Shown here one piece after another: positions 24,101-35,163 of a DNA stretch of 64,000 bases. This DNA is from Luidia sarsii (taxonomy: Eukaryota > Echinodermata > Asteroidea > Paxillosida > Luidiidae). Numbering within the stretch: the stretch's first letter is position 1; each line of letters begins with the position of its first letter. Under the pieces are notes generated by a model, which ran no database searches, was not told where the DNA came from, and saw only the letters and a list, made by a program, of their open reading frames with translations. Location: assembly GCA_949987565.1 (NCBI GenBank), contig OX465103.1, forward strand, positions 2,983,511 to 3,047,510, given 5' to 3'. The translations under genes and the position numbers were made by a program.

Positions 24101-27100
24101 TCGAAAAACAGAAATGTTCACAGATTTACATGAAACTTATACAGTTTGAAGAAGGTTATAGTAGAAATCTCGCACTAAAATATTTCTGCCTAAAATATTG
24201 TATTTTGGGAGAAAAGAGTAAAAAAAAAAACTAGAGATTTATGTCTGTTGGCAAACAGAACATAATGCTTTTCCGCATCTGGTTCTCTTAAAAAAAAAAA
24301 AATTGATGAAAAAAAAAATTGACAGCAACGGGATTCGAACCCGTAACCTCCATTCCTAATCCAAAACTTACGGGCATATTTTGTGCACAAAGTGTATGGG
24401 ACTTCATTATATTTTTCAAAAAATCATAATAATTCTGAACAATGGTCAATTGCTTCCAAACTCAGGATTTAGAATGTCTAGCCCGATAGCTAAATGCCCA
24501 CCAAATTTCGAGACGATTGACCTTTGACAAATATGCGTTTTAAAAACACGTATTTTGATGATGTCATGATTGCGTCATGGCATTTTGGCCCCGGAGGATG
24601 TTTCTAAACTACATCCCCAATAGATATAATCGAAAAAATGAAAAAAATCTTGCTCTGTTGGCCAAATATTCTCAATTGAATGTTAAAATCTTAAAAGTTT
24701 ATGACCTCATTAATATTCATGAGATGACGTCACGATCAAAGGAGGGCAATTTTTGGATACATCTTTTCCCAACTTAGATATACTGCAAAATTGAAACCAA
24801 ACGAACTTGTACTTTTGCTTTTATTGGAGTTTGAAATTTGTCCCTTTAAAGCGCTATCACGTGACACGTGGTGACGTCATGAAGTTTTAAAGACAACTGT
24901 GCACGACTTCAGCAAGGGCTCTATACATTTGCAAAGTTTCAAAAAAATCCAAGTGTGTTCAATGGCCAAAGTGGCTCTTACAAAAACCCTGTACAAAGTC
25001 TATGGAATTTTTCCGACCAGAAAAAGAAGAAGAAACGAGAAATATATGTCTGTTGTGAAACAGAGCATAGAGCTTTTCCGCTTCTGTTTTTAACAAGTCA
25101 TAGAATAGCCCCATTCCTACTCCAAAACGCATGTACATATTTTGTGCACAAAGCCTATGGGACTCGAGTGTGGTATTCAAAAATTCATAAAAAATATAAA
25201 CAATGGTCCTTCGGTTCCGAACTTTAGATTTGGAATGTCTAGCACGATAGCTAACTACATACCAAATTTCGAGATGATCGGCCAATGCCTTATATGTGTT
25301 TTAAAATCACACATTTTGATGACGTCATGATTGCGTAACGACATTTTGGCTCCGGAAGGTGTTTCTAAACCATGTCCCCAATAGATATCAAAGAAAAAAT
25401 GAAAAAAATCTCGCTCCGTTGGCCAAATATGCTCATTTCAATGTGAAAATCTGAAAAGTTCATGACCTCATAAATATTCATGAGATGCCGTCACGGTCAA
25501 TTGATGGCAATTTTTGGATACACCTTTTCCCAACTTAGATACAGTGCAAAGTTGAAACCAAACGAACTTGTACTTTTGCTTTTAATGGATTTTGAAATTT
25601 GCCCCTTTAAAGCAAGGTCACGTGACACGTGATGACGTCATGATGATATCAAGGTGTTTAGGATCAATTTCAGCATGGGCTTTATGCATTTGCCACGTTT
25701 GAAAAAAATCCAAGTCTGTTCAATGACCAAAGTCGTGCTTACAAAACCCCTGTGCATTGTCTATGGGCTTTGGGGGAGAAGAAGAAGAAGACTAAAAAAA
25801 AGCTGAACAACAGATATAGCTTTTCCGCTTCCCTGGAAGCGGCGGAAAAGCTAAAAAACAAAATCAGAACAACAACAATAGCTTTTCCGCTACGCGGCGG
25901 AAAAGCTAATTATTGATTTTCTCGGTTGGCGGATTGAGCTGAAATTTTCACAGGTGTGCTATTTCATGCATATGTTGGATCAGACAACGTATGGATGCTA
26001 TTTGTGGACCTCGACCAATGCTGTGTAGGGGCTTTAAAGGTGAATCCCCACCGTTTGTTATGGTTGCAAGTTCAGAGCAGAGAAATATACAGGAAAGTTG
26101 CAAACTTTTCTATTCTAACCTGATCTGCCTTTCTCAAAGGCAGCAGTCTTTGAGAAAGGGCTTACTAGGATCACAGAGCTAGGTTGATCGAAATAGGACT
26201 AGCTAATGAGATTTGAAGGTTTTCTGGGTTAGAATAGGAGGAGTAATAGGTTTGCGGTGACACCCTGTAAATTCTCTCTTGTGAGTAAGTGTGGTTCTGA
26301 AAAGAACCGAGGATCTTGATGTTTCGAACAGTGTACTCTGCTCGTCTTCAGGAGACTGCTCTCCGAGTTCCTCCGGTTCTTTTCAGAACCACACATACTC
26401 ACAAGAGAGAATTTACATGGTGTCACCGCAAACCTATTTCTCCTGGGACTAGCTAGTCTTGCTAAACCAGCATTCAGATGGTATCTAGAATGATGTCTAA
26501 TCACTTGAAAGGAACGTGCTGGTCCAGAGTTAGTTTTCGAACCCCATTCACGGTGTCAAAGAACAACCAGCTGAATGAAAGCACTAAGCCTAGTTTTTAC
26601 ACTTCTATCATTTCAGAGTTTGTCCGAAAGGGTTGTCCTTAACAGAGTTTTTGGGTTGGATTCGTGTTACAAAATATGTGTGCACTCTCAATGAGCATTT
26701 CCGATTGGCATACAGATAGACGATGCTTTCACCGTTCAGTGCGAATGTAAAGTCGCCCCACTCACGATAGCACTCTTCTTAAAGTACAGCCAAGGTGAGT
26801 TCTTGCTATGGTCAGTCTGGTCCCATTCTGACGCAATTTTAAACGAAATGAAAACTTGCCATTTGGGTAAAGCACTTAGCATGCAGTTCTAACTGCACCT
26901 CGCACAGGGCAAAGGCTCATTGAAACATATACTCATTCACACAAGTCACCAGGGAGTCGGGCTAAGCACTGAGATACAGTGCTAACTACACATCAGGTCA
27001 TTTTTCGTCGCATTACAGTTTCGCCTACACAAATGCCAAGCAATAGGCCTAAGCACCATTCAGTTCTAACAGCGCATCGGATAAGGCCAACCCTCAACGA

Positions 27101-30100
27101 ATTACATTCCTCCGCCCGGCGCAGATATCTGTGACTGGCCAATTGCACCCACTGCTTTACAATGTTGGATTTGCCGCATGGATTTCTCTCCCGTACTTGC
27201 ACTGCTGCAGATCCGGCCGTCACGACGCTAGTGGAGGAGATCTTCAGTGAGCTGTGCAGCAGGCCTGGCTGTCAGGACTCGCTGCACGCCAGACTCCTGC
27301 CCACCCTGGTCAGCATACTTCTTGCCCCGGCCGAAAAGGTCCCCATGGGTCTGCAGTCGGTGAGTGCACAAACCCCAGGGCTGTTGAAATATCAGCCTGA
27401 CCATGGACTGAGTCGGGCGATTTCAGCAGCTGTTTAGTGCAGTGTGGGACTGCACTGGACTGCCTGTCTGCAGCCTTTTCTCTTGCAGTTAAGAAGAAAA
27501 TGTTCTTCCATCTCTTCCTTCCCTTCCTTCACTTCCCCCTCTTGCTCCACTCTCCTGCCTTTTTTTTCCTCTTCCACCTCGTCTTCCTCTCCCTCCTCAT
27601 TCTCCTCTTCCTCTTCCTCCTCTTCCTCCTCTTCCTCCTCTTCCTCCTCTTCCTCCTCATCCTCCTCATCCTCTCCCTCCTCTCTCTCCTCTCCCTCCTC
27701 TCCCTCCTCTCCCTCATCTTCATCCTCTTCCTCCTCTTCCTCCTCTTCCTCCTCTTCCTCCTCTTCCTCCTCTTCCTCCTCTTCCTCCTCTTCCTCCTCA
27801 TCCTCCTCATCCTCTCCCTCCTCTCCCTCCTCTTCCTCCTCTTCCTCCTCTTCCTCCTCTTCCTCCTCTTCCTCCTCTTCCTCCTCTTCCTCCTCATCCA
27901 ATTCCTCCTCTTCCTCCTCTTCCTCCTCTTCCACCTCTTCCACCTCTCCCTCCTCTCCCTCCTCTTCCTCCTCTTCCTCCTCCTCTTCCTCCTCCTCTTC
28001 CTCCTCCTCAGTCCTCATCCTCCTCATCCTTTTCCTCCTCTTCCTCCTCTTCCTCCTCTTCCTCCTCTTTCTCCTCTTCCTCCTCTTCCTCTCCTCACTC
28101 CTTTTCCTACTTTTCTTTTCCCTCCTTCTTGTGGTCGTGCTTCTCCTTCTTTCTCTTCTTCCTTCTCTTCCAAGATTGATAACTATTGGGAGTGCGGGAG
28201 AAGGATCTCCCGCACTCCCAATAGTCTTTGATTAGATTGAGCCCAGTGTCACGCAAAGTCCTGCTGGTTTGCAGGGCCTGTCTATGCCCATATTCAAGAT
28301 GCCGTCCACCATTCTTCCCCTCCCCTCGTGTCTTCTCCACAGACTGCCCTGGACATCCTGTGCGTGGTCATTCGCAGCAGTGCGGTCCCACTGTCGGACG
28401 CGCTCATCAACAGCGCCTTTCCCGCAGTGGCGCACTGCACATTGAAGACGGACGACAATGCTACCATGCAGGTCGGTGGTCATTGAAGTCAGCAAGCAGT
28501 TTGCCATAATTTTGTATCACTTCATCATTAGTTTCTGTAGACGTTCTGTACACGTTTCTGTAGACGTTCTGTGGACGTTTCTGTAGATATTCTGTTGATG
28601 TTTTTGTAGACGTTCTGTAGATGTTTCTGTAGACGTTCTGTACACGTTTCTGTAGACGTTCTGTACATGTTTCTGTAGACGTTCTGTACACATTTCTATA
28701 GACGTTCTGTAGAGTTTCTGTAGATGTTCTGTAGATGTTTCTGTAGACGTTCTGTACACGTTTCTGTAGACGTTCTGTACATGTTTCTGCAGACGTTCTG
28801 TACACATTTCTATAGACGTTCTGTAGACGTTCTGTAGGTGTTTCTGTAGACGTTTCTATAGACGTTTCTGTAGTCAGCAAGGAGTTGGCACCATTTTTTT
28901 TATTGAAAAAGTCATTAAATTCCATTGAAAATGAATTTTTTTTTTCAATTTATGTCCAGTTCCTATTTTCAAATTGAGAAACTTGTTCCTCCAGCAAGCT
29001 AAGCCTCTGTCAGCGAATTAGAAAAATAGAACAAAATCACTGTTTCTTTCAGCCATCTAAGTTTAGATAGAAAAAAGGGTCTGGGATTGTTAAAATATGA
29101 CCGTGGAAAAATCAAGGAATTTATTTTTGGATAACGTGCAGGGACCCTGTCATTGGTTTGTATAGAGTTTTGTTCAACTTATTCTGTGGATAGGAAATAC
29201 GGTAAAATCAAAGTCAAACTCTAGGGGAATGGATGGAAAAGTACAAGTTATCAGACGTTCGAGTTATCAAAAATTGATTGTACATGTGTACATTTATAGG
29301 CCTATTCTTTTGTCGGGAATACATTATGCGTTCGAGGTAAACGGAGGTTCGAGCTAACCGGGTTTGAGTTATTGCGATTGTACTCTAATGGCTTGGTATG
29401 CCATTGCCTTTTGGTGGGCGTTGCAGAGCGGCGGAGAGTGTCTGAGGGCTTACGTGGCCGTGGCCTATGACCAGGTGGCCGCCTGGCGGGACGAGAGTGG
29501 CCGCAGCGGCCTCCAGTACGCCGTGGAGATCGTGGGCCGCCTCCTGAACCCGGCCACCTCGGAGTTCACGGCCGCCTTTGTCGGCCGGCTGGTGGCCGTC
29601 CTGATCACCAAGGCCGGCAGCACCCTGGGCGAGAACTCGGACATGATCCTGCGCGGCGTGCTGAGCAAGATGCAGCAGGCAGACACACTCAGCGTCACCC
29701 AGGTCGGTGTGCGCTGGCTTCCCCCCCCCCCCACCCGACCTCCCCCCGCCGCTGCTCCGGTGGCGGGTCGCGAACCCTTGACCTCTGATCCCTGATCTCG
29801 ACTTCGAAGGGCCCTTCCTCCAATCTTTGCCGGAGCGGGGGCACCAGTCAGAAGCAATTCAACCTATAAGAGGTTTCGGGTTCAAATTCCGGTCCAGTCA
29901 AACTTTTCTTTGCCGTTTTGTTCAAAGGTTCCCAGTAAGTTCTTCATCGATTTATTCGACTTTAAAAAGAGAAGAAGATATTATGAGAACATTCCCTGGC
30001 CATAAACTATTAAACTTAAAACTTCAAAATCCTAGCAGGACCTTTCTCAAAGGCCTTTGAGAAAGGTCCTGCTAGGATCGAATCGTCAGGCTCTCAAACT

Positions 30101-33100
30101 TTTGAGATTTTATGTATTGCAGGTCATTTTAGTCAATGAGCAGTTTGCAACAGTTTTTGTGTGTTAACTTTAACTTAAAACTTATGTTTTTTTTCCTGAT
30201 TTGTCCTTGAATCGCTGTCCTACCCGCCAGTCTCTGCTGATGGTCTTCGCCCACCTGATGCACAGCTGCTTGGAAGACGTGCTGGAGTTTCTGAGCAGCG
30301 TGCCGGGACCAACGGGCAAACCGGCCCTGGAGTTTGTGCTGACCGACTGGGTCAGTCGCCAGAACATGTTCTACGGTGCATACGACAGCAAAGTCAGGTA
30401 CAGTTGCTGTCGAGCATTCATTTGCCCCGGGGGATGAGGGTGAACCAATCCCCCCACCCTCCCCCCAGACCAAACAGGGCTCGACCTTAGCACTAGCCCG
30501 ACGGTCATTGTCTAGTAAAAACAGCTGCGGGCTAGTAAAATGACCCACTTTGCTAGCCTGGGGGACTAGTAAGAAGTCGACAGCGGTGTGGCGGCAAAAA
30601 GCAATGCGGGCGGGGATGAGAAAGTAGAAACTAATAATTTGTTTTACTTGATCTAATAACCTTGTGTTAAATTCAATATTAATTATACAGGGCTAGTAAA
30701 ACTTGCTGTGGGCTAGCAAAAAACTCAATTTACTAGCCCGGTAGGCTAGTTGAAAAAAAAAACCTTATGTGCGAGGCTTGCCAAGGATTGGCAAATAGAA
30801 ATGCCTCGCAGGAAAAGTCTCATGATCCCTGACCCACAAACAAATTTTTGGATTGCTCTTTATAACGAAAAGAGAATCTCTCTGCCTTTGAGAAAGGTCC
30901 TGCTAGGATCAAAATGTCAGGCCCACTAAATTTTTAGAAAAGAAAAGTAACACAGTGGAATGTTGCTGTAACGAACATCCCGGGATCCATGAAAATTGTC
31001 CTGTATAGCGGTCATTCATTATAGCAATTTGCCGCTGCATATCCATGGATGTATACATCGGGAGCCAAAGGGCATGTTCGTCATAAGCGAATGTTCAGTA
31101 TATCGGTGTTCGTTAAAGCGACGTTCCACTGTATTGTTTAAAAATTCGTCTTCATCCTTTCTTTGAAAAAAAAAAAAAAAAAACTCAAAACCTAACACAG
31201 CCTATGAAAATAATAGCAGCAGGTACGAGAAACTATTATCTGAGTTTGCCTGTCCACTTTATAGCAGTTCCCTATTTTCGTTTGTTGTTTGTCTGCAGCA
31301 TCACTGCGCTGAGTAAGCTTCTACAGCACATGATCAACAAGCCCGACCACCGCTTGGAGGGCATCATCGTTAAGGGGGACCAGATCTTCAATCCGGCCGA
31401 TGGAATCCGAACGAGATCGAAAGCTGCCCAGTGTAAGAAGCAAAGAAGCATCCTCCCCATTGGAATCCCTCCCCTCTTTTTTCCCAAACAAATAAAAGTG
31501 GGGGGGGGGGAAATAACGACTTGGAACTTTTGAACAAAATTGAAAAAAAAAAAATAAAAAAAAAAAGGCCATGAACCTACCCTCCTCCCTTTTGTGTAGT
31601 AAGTACCCTCCTTGGTCTCTTCCTTCCAAAAGTCGGTTTGGCAAAACCCGGCTTTGGCAGGAAACTTGAGAGGGGAAAGAGAAGCAGAGGAACGAGAAAG
31701 GTGACTTGGATCTCCAGCCTGAAAGACCGGTTACATGAGAGAGGAGTAGAATACCTGGAGGTGAATCTGCTAGAGGAATGAACATTGTGGCATGACTTGG
31801 AGAAATGGGGGATGTAAACACTTATTAGCCGCGCATGTGAAGTGTCGTCCGTATATATAACTCTTTCCATCCTTTTTCAATACCTTCTGTTTGCTTGTAA
31901 AAAAAAATTCGCTTCTCTTTTTTGTATTATTTTATTTGCAGCACCAGAGCAGTGGACGAGTATCCCTCTACAGGTCAAGATTTACAAGTTGCTTCTGGGC
32001 GAGCTACTGAACGTGATGGAGAACAACGTATCGCAGCAGGCCTCAGCGGGCGGGGAGGATTTGGAGGTGAGACGGAGCGATGTACTGCCTCTCGGTCTCT
32101 GGCCTCATCTCTCAGTTTCCTCCATCCGTGCCAGAAATTGTATTCTGGGCTGTCAGTCTGTCAGATTCCATGTCTTGCGGTTTGTGGCCCCGGACGAGAA
32201 GACTTATGCCCTGAGACATCGTTGCTTTTTCCCGCATCGAGTTGGTGCTGGTTTTCAGGGAGGATCCGAAAACAATTCACTTCCGAATAGGGCCACGTTT
32301 AAAGCCCCCAAATTTTCCAATGTCCGTTCACATTGAAGTATTGGACCCTCAGTTTGATTTCAGTTTGACCCTCAGTTTGATTTAGTGCACAGTATATCTA
32401 TTAATTGACCTATGAGGACTCCCTGTATGAAATCAAAAGCTTATAATTCTGGGCTTGTGATGGCGACATTGCACGGAAAACAGTCCATTAATAATAATAA
32501 AAAAATAAAAATTAAATCCCGTCAAATTTTCGTAACCATAGAAAAAACTGACTTGGAACATTTAAACGATTTTTGAAAAATGTCGAAATTTAAGACCAAT
32601 TGTTTACCACATCAGTGCTCTTTTTAAATAGCTTTAAACATCTTAAGATTTAGTGAGCCTGACATTTCGATCCTAGCAAGACCTTTCTCAAAGGCAAGGT
32701 CCTGCTAGGATCGAAACGTCAGGCCCACTAAATTTTAAAATTTGCATTTTGGTAATTTTAGTCAGTAAGCAGTTTGCAACATTTTTGTATATCACCTTTA
32801 GCTTTAAAAATGTCATGTTTCTTTCCTGAGTTAATTTGGAGCTCCTCCCAAATGATAAATATTAAAACCAACAATTCTTGAGCCTGGGTAAAACCAGTAT
32901 CCGACATTCAACAGGAATGTTTACACTGAGTGTGATGCTCTTGCGTTGCCAGGACGACGGCTGGGAGGATGGGGAGGACGAGGAGGAGGAGGACGAGGAG
33001 GACGGCGGAGAGGAAGGGTCTGCCAGCGAGCAGTCGTTGCTGGCTCAGCTCGGAGACTGCTCGTCCGGTCTCATTTACCCAGGTAGGGATGGATAAGACT

Positions 33101-33998
33101 TGGAAGGTTTGCACTGTGGAAATACCAAGTGGGAGGTTTGCGGTGACGCCACAAAGCACTTCTCTTTTGAGAAGGAGTATGGCTCTGAAAAGAGCCGGTA
33201 ACTAGTTACCGGCTCTTTTCAGCGCCGACCGAAGAACAATCGGCCAACCGAAGAAAGTCCATCGTCAACCTCTGATTTTGTCAACTCGATGACGTTCTGT
33301 CGCAGGTTTGCACGACTTTGGCGGGGACGAGGTTGACGAGGAGGAGGACGATCCGGACGCTTTGAACGACCCCATCTACCAGCTGGATTTACAGGTACGG
33401 TGTGCGGTTTCCGTGCCGACACTCTAGGGGACAATCGACGCGAGTGCACCCCCAGAAAGTCACTCTGTTGCTCATTCTACCAAGCGATGATGTTTGAATA
33501 GGGCGCCCTCACAGGTCCTTGATCTTATTCCCTGGAGAGTGCAGGACACTGACCCGAAGATTTTTAAGTGCTTTAAAAATGGATGTTTCCTTGTTAGTCT
33601 ACAAGACACAAAAAACTTGGTTGTATCACTTTATAAGACTAACTAGTAAACAATGATAAATGAAGCATGGGGTTCCTTAAGTACTTCATCAGATAAAATA
33701 CTTCCAATGAATAAGCTGTAGCTACAAGAGCTCATACCTCGTTTTTTGCATTTTTTATTAGTCTTACAAATGCTGCCACCCAGTATTCTGACACCTTCAT
33801 TTTGGTGTCATTTGAGAAGGGCGCCCTCACAGTCCTTTTAAACCCTAACGGCCATCGCCGCCGCTGTTGTGCTGTTGCCAGGCTTACCTGACGGACTTCA
33901 TGCAGCAGTTGTCGCACCAGCCCTGCCACAACCACTTCACGCCGCACCTCACCTACACGGAGAAGCAGCTGCTGTCCAGCATCGGCGTCATCCTCTGA
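12456..33998 (+). CDS. IPO9: Importin-9, nuclear import receptor (23 coding exons)
   Basis: IPO9 is a karyopherin-beta receptor that carries H2A-H2B, actin and other cargo into the nucleus under RanGTP control. Exons: 12456-12594, 12965-13026, 13536-13622, 15468-15669, 16042-16226, 16671-16790, 18158-18317, 19236-19387, 20028-20126, 20952-21061, 21627-21766, 22358-22436, 23766-23994, 26716-26794, 27211-27359, 28343-28471, 29427-29702, 30231-30397, 31299-31432, 31942-32066, 32953-33082, 33306-33394, 33882-33998. Phases close throughout, giving 1,052 aa (human about 1,041). Family stretches include [45 protein letters not shown] and [14 protein letters not shown]. The N-terminal importin-beta domain spans roughly residues 25-105. 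The acidic loop used for basic cargo lies at about 942-962 and continues at 990-1003. The two 79-bp exons (22358, 26716) were placed by similarity and phase. The exon at 31299 uses the stronger donor (GTAAGA) at 31433, which keeps frame. Confidence 0.96.
12600..12765. repeat. 15-bp GGTCAGAGGGCAAAG tandem repeat
   Basis: Purine-rich degenerate array directly after the first IPO9 exon. The open frames over it are shadows. Confidence 0.75.
13640..15352 (+). repeat. 90-bp minisatellite in IPO9 intron 3, with higher-order duplication
   Basis: Same 90-bp unit as at 1788-3575, here on the plus strand and therefore also sense to its host gene. About 19 units are present. A 22-bp partial unit (GGGCCATTCAGTGAACCACAGT) is duplicated at several places. 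Positions 13640-14584 and 14584 onward repeat each other with a 944-bp period, which equals ten units plus two 22-bp insertions. The array begins about 35 bp after the exon 3 donor and ends about 115 bp before exon 4. Confidence 0.92.
16339..16617. mobile_element. Small TIR element, CAGGCATGCAACT family, copy 1
   Basis: The ends CAGGTATGCAACT and AGTTGCATGCCTG are inverted, and ATAAAA stands on both sides. The left part contains the CG-rich TCCGCGGATCCGCGGATT. A second copy is at 19737-19976. Class unknown; no coding capacity. Confidence 0.7.
17206..17395. repeat. Dispersed AACTTACGATGGG-type repeat
   Basis: Related to 7372-7525 and 49350-49508, with the same closing AGACTTTGTGAAATCCACCC. 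A partial earlier copy occupies 17050-17200. Confidence 0.5.
17506..18056. mobile_element. TTAA-flanked TIR element, AGCCCCTACACAACATTGG family
   Basis: TTAA at 17506-17509 and 18053-18056 brackets inverted ends AGCCCCTACACAACATTGG and its complement. The left half matches the inverted right half of the element at 24073-26037. A perfect palindrome (17863-17995) is nested inside. No transposase seen. Confidence 0.8.
17863..17995. mobile_element. Perfect palindrome, 65-bp arms, 3-nt spacer
   Basis: Arms 17863-17927 and 17931-17995 are exact reverse complements. The outer end reads AGGTTTGCGGTGACACCATG, shared with the hairpin elements at 26246, 33131, 39479 and 55741. It is nested in the TTAA element. 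Confidence 0.9.
18112..18144 (+). repeat. (CT)n microsatellite before IPO9 exon 7
   Basis: An uninterrupted CT dinucleotide run ends 13 bp before the exon 7 acceptor, so it doubles as the polypyrimidine tract. Confidence 0.9.
18629..18737. mobile_element. Short TTAA-flanked TIR element
   Basis: TTAACCCCTTGACGGCGGG opens and a related complement (CCCCGCGCGAAGTGGTTAA) closes a 109-bp unit. The right end matches the TIR of the elements at 5220 and 36370, so it is probably an internal-deletion derivative. Confidence 0.65.
19737..19976. mobile_element. Small TIR element, CAGGCATGCAACT family, copy 2
   Basis: Close copy of 16339-16617 with the same ends and again ATAAAA on both sides (19731-19736 and 19977-19982). 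Confidence 0.7.
20399..20675. repeat. Inverted pair of tRNA-derived repeats
   Basis: The left arm is the complement of GGGCTGGATAGCTCAG...GGTTCAAATCC (A-box and B-box-like). The right arm carries it forward at 20595-20668. The arms also share AGGCCACCATCTAAGGGC and ACTAGTTGACT toward the centre. tRNA-like but with mismatched stems, so SINE-like rather than a tRNA gene. Confidence 0.6.
21090..21470 (+). repeat. CCAGCCACACCCAA-rich degenerate repeat
   Basis: C/A-rich tandem repeat beginning shortly after the exon 10 donor of IPO9. The long proline-rich frames here are shadows. Confidence 0.8.
21767..22357. other. IPO9 intron 11, no recognised element
   Basis: I see no repeat, RNA or coding signal in this intron. 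The same holds for 15670-16041, 26438-26715, 26795-27210 and 33395-33881. Confidence 0.5.
23450..23608. repeat. Dispersed hairpin repeat (GATCGAAACGTCAGG family)
   Basis: Inverted arms TTTAGTGGGCCTGATGTTTC...CTAGCAGGACC and complement meet near 23505. The right flank continues into TTTGGAGATTTGCAGTGTGG. See 32648-32805 for the family. Confidence 0.7.
24073..26037. mobile_element. Large TTAA-flanked TIR element, AGCCCCTACACAA family
   Basis: TTAA at 24073-24076 and 26034-26037 brackets inverted ends AGCCCCTACACAAGATTAG and a complement ending GCTGTGTAGGGGCT. Its subterminal regions match 17506-18056 in the opposite orientation. The interior holds two diverged tandem copies of a 761-bp block. 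Compare GCATATTTTGTGCACAAAG at 24374 and its match at 25136, or TTTCTAAAC at 24601 and 25362. Small hairpins built on AGCTTTTCCGC lie at 25819-25852 and 25879-25908. No long open frame, so no transposase is visible. Confidence 0.75.
26246..26437. mobile_element. Hairpin MITE, AGGTTTGCGGTGACACC family
   Basis: Arms of about 62 bp pair (AGGTTTGCGGTGACACC... with ...GGTGTCACCGCAAACCT) around a roughly 65-bp centre. Same ends as 17863-17995 and 39479-39727. Confidence 0.8.
27547..28110 (+). repeat. CTCCTCTTC polypyrimidine tract
   Basis: Over 500 bp of almost pure C/T built from CTCTTC and CTCCTC units in IPO9 intron 15. The poly-Ser, poly-Leu and antisense poly-Glu frames over it are artefacts of composition. 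Confidence 0.95.
28183..28224. other. Perfect 19-bp-arm hairpin
   Basis: CTATTGGGAGTGCGGGAGA (28183-28201) and its exact complement (28206-28224) flank AGGA. It lies between the polypyrimidine tract and exon 16 of IPO9. Confidence 0.9.
28525..28885. repeat. About 23-bp TTTCTGTAGACGTTCTGTA repeat
   Basis: Around 15 degenerate units alternate TTTCTGTAGACG and TTCTGTACACG in IPO9 intron 16. Confidence 0.85.
29858..29902 (+). repeat. tRNA-derived repeat fragment
   Basis: Only the B-box side remains (TCGGGTTCAAATTCCGGTCC, then AGTCAAAC). It is related to 20595-20668. Confidence 0.5.
30029..30078. repeat. Perfect 25-bp-arm palindrome of the dispersed hairpin repeat
   Basis: Arms ATCCTAGCAGGACCTTTCTC... 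and exact complement meet with no spacer at 30053/30054. Flanking sequence to about 30165 belongs to the same family. Confidence 0.85.
30478..30755. repeat. Recurring GGGCTAGTAAAA segments
   Basis: GGCTAGTAAAA or its complement TTTACTAGCCC occurs several times in this part of IPO9 intron 18. Origin unknown. Confidence 0.45.
30953..31141. mobile_element. Tc1/mariner-pogo-like MITE
   Basis: The ends CAGTGGAATGTTGCTGTAAC and GTTAAAGCGACGTTCCACTG are imperfect inverted repeats. Internal copies of the same motif (TAGCGGTCATTC, ATATCGGTGTTC) are present. TIRs starting CAGTGGAA are typical of pogo/Tigger elements. The expected TA duplication is not clean. Confidence 0.5.
32648..32805. repeat. Dispersed hairpin repeat (GATCGAAACGTCAGG family), clear copy
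   Basis: Left arm GTGAGCCTGACATTTCGATC...CTTTCTCAAAGGC is followed by the right arm AAGGTCCTGCTAGGATCG...GCCCACTAAATTTT. It then runs into the tail TTTGGTAATTTTAGTCAG and AGCAGTTTGCAAC. This is the most frequent repeat in the window. Other pieces lie near 1290-1550, 9470-9600, 13255-13400, 22850-22960, 30880-30935, 34190-34440, 38955-39060, 39200-39270, 49700-50080, 56010-56110 and 60403-60515. Confidence 0.8.
33131..33225. mobile_element. Truncated AGGTTTGCGGTGAC hairpin element
   Basis: It starts with GGGAGGTTTGCGGTGACGCC and contains the perfect 38-bp palindrome 33185-33222 (CTGAAAAGAGCCGGTAACT and complement). The far arm is missing. Confidence 0.7.
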
Positions 33999-34844
33999 GA
34001 CAGTTGCCGCTGTCCCTTTTCGCCAAGCGACCAGCGACCAAAGAAAAGAGGGAGAGAGAACAGAGGGTGGGATGAAGGAATAAACGGACAGTGAAGAGAA
34101 TGATCCTCCTGTCAGAAGGCTACAACAATGCACTGGATACTGTGGATAAGAAAAACACCCTAAAGGTTTTTTTTTCTGGTCTTGAAGCGATACAGAAATG
34201 TTGCAACCTACTTGTACTGATTCAAATGGCCCAAAATTGCAAATCACCAAAAAAAATGTAGGGCGCCTTGCGGTTCAATCCTAGCAGGACTTTGCTTCAA
34301 AGACATTTTCCTAGCGGGACCCTTTCTTTGAGAAAGGTCCTGACAAAGGTCCACCTCGACTTGAAATCAGGGCTTTGATCTGAGCGGAACTTTTCTCAAA
34401 GAGAAAGAGGCATTCTGCTTGGATAAGTACCGGTACATCAAGCCCTCTCTATAGATTTGCGCTAGTTGTCCTCGTAGATTCTTCAGGATAGGTTTTTAAT
34501 GCACAGAGCAGACGTGCAAGGTTGTTTTCACGTCCATTGCCCCCCCCAAAAAAAGCAAACGAAATTGATAGAATAAAATGAACATGCACGCGACTGGCCT
34601 CTCGTTGTTCATAGAGGGCGCTCATATCTGTATACACGCAGGGCACTTCAAAAGCTATTGTCACGGGCTTCGGTGTATTGCTAATGCAAGCTGGTAGTTA
34701 GTAGGCAGTCTACAGTGTGAGTGCACCGCTAACGCCTTCCACTCCCCCCCTCTTCCCTGGCAATATAAAAGGGTTGGGGTTTCATGTCCCATTCTTTGGT
34801 TGAAGTAGAGGAAAGTGTGGTTTTTTTTGTTTCAAGCTGGATGC

Positions 34845-34850
34845 AATAAA
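34845..34850 (+). terminator. Probable IPO9 poly(A) signal
   Basis: AATAAA about 850 bp after the IPO9 stop, followed by a GT-rich stretch. An earlier AATAAA at 34079-34084 is an alternative. Confidence 0.5.
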
Positions 34851-35002
34851 GTCCAAGTAGGAGGACTTGCTCTTATCTCTCTGCACTGTGATGTGTGGCC
34901 AGTTTGTGCATAAAACAGTCCCCTCAGTGCAAACAAGTTACCAATCGAGGCAATTTTTACTCTAAGTACCAGAGGCCAATTTTATAGAGCCGAAAATTGC
35001 TG

Positions 35003-35153
35003 AAAGCCCCTACACAACATTGGTCGAGGTCAAAGAATAGCATCCATACGTTGTCTGATCCAACATATGCATGAAATAGCACACCTGTGAAAATTTCAGC
35101 TCAATCCGCCAACCGAGTCTCGAGAAAATCGTGAAAACCGCTTCATTTGCATC
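35003..35153. mobile_element. Left-end fragment of the AGCCCCTACACAACATTGG element
   Basis: It matches the left 150 bp of 17506-18056 almost throughout, then stops next to a long palindrome. No partner end or TTAA is seen, so it is a truncated copy. Confidence 0.75.
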
Positions 35154-35163
35154 GGGCAAAGCA

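Noticed and set aside
27434..28235. Poly-Glu, poly-Ser and poly-Leu open frames
   Set aside because: They come from the C/T-rich tract inside an IPO9 intron, with no coding evidence.
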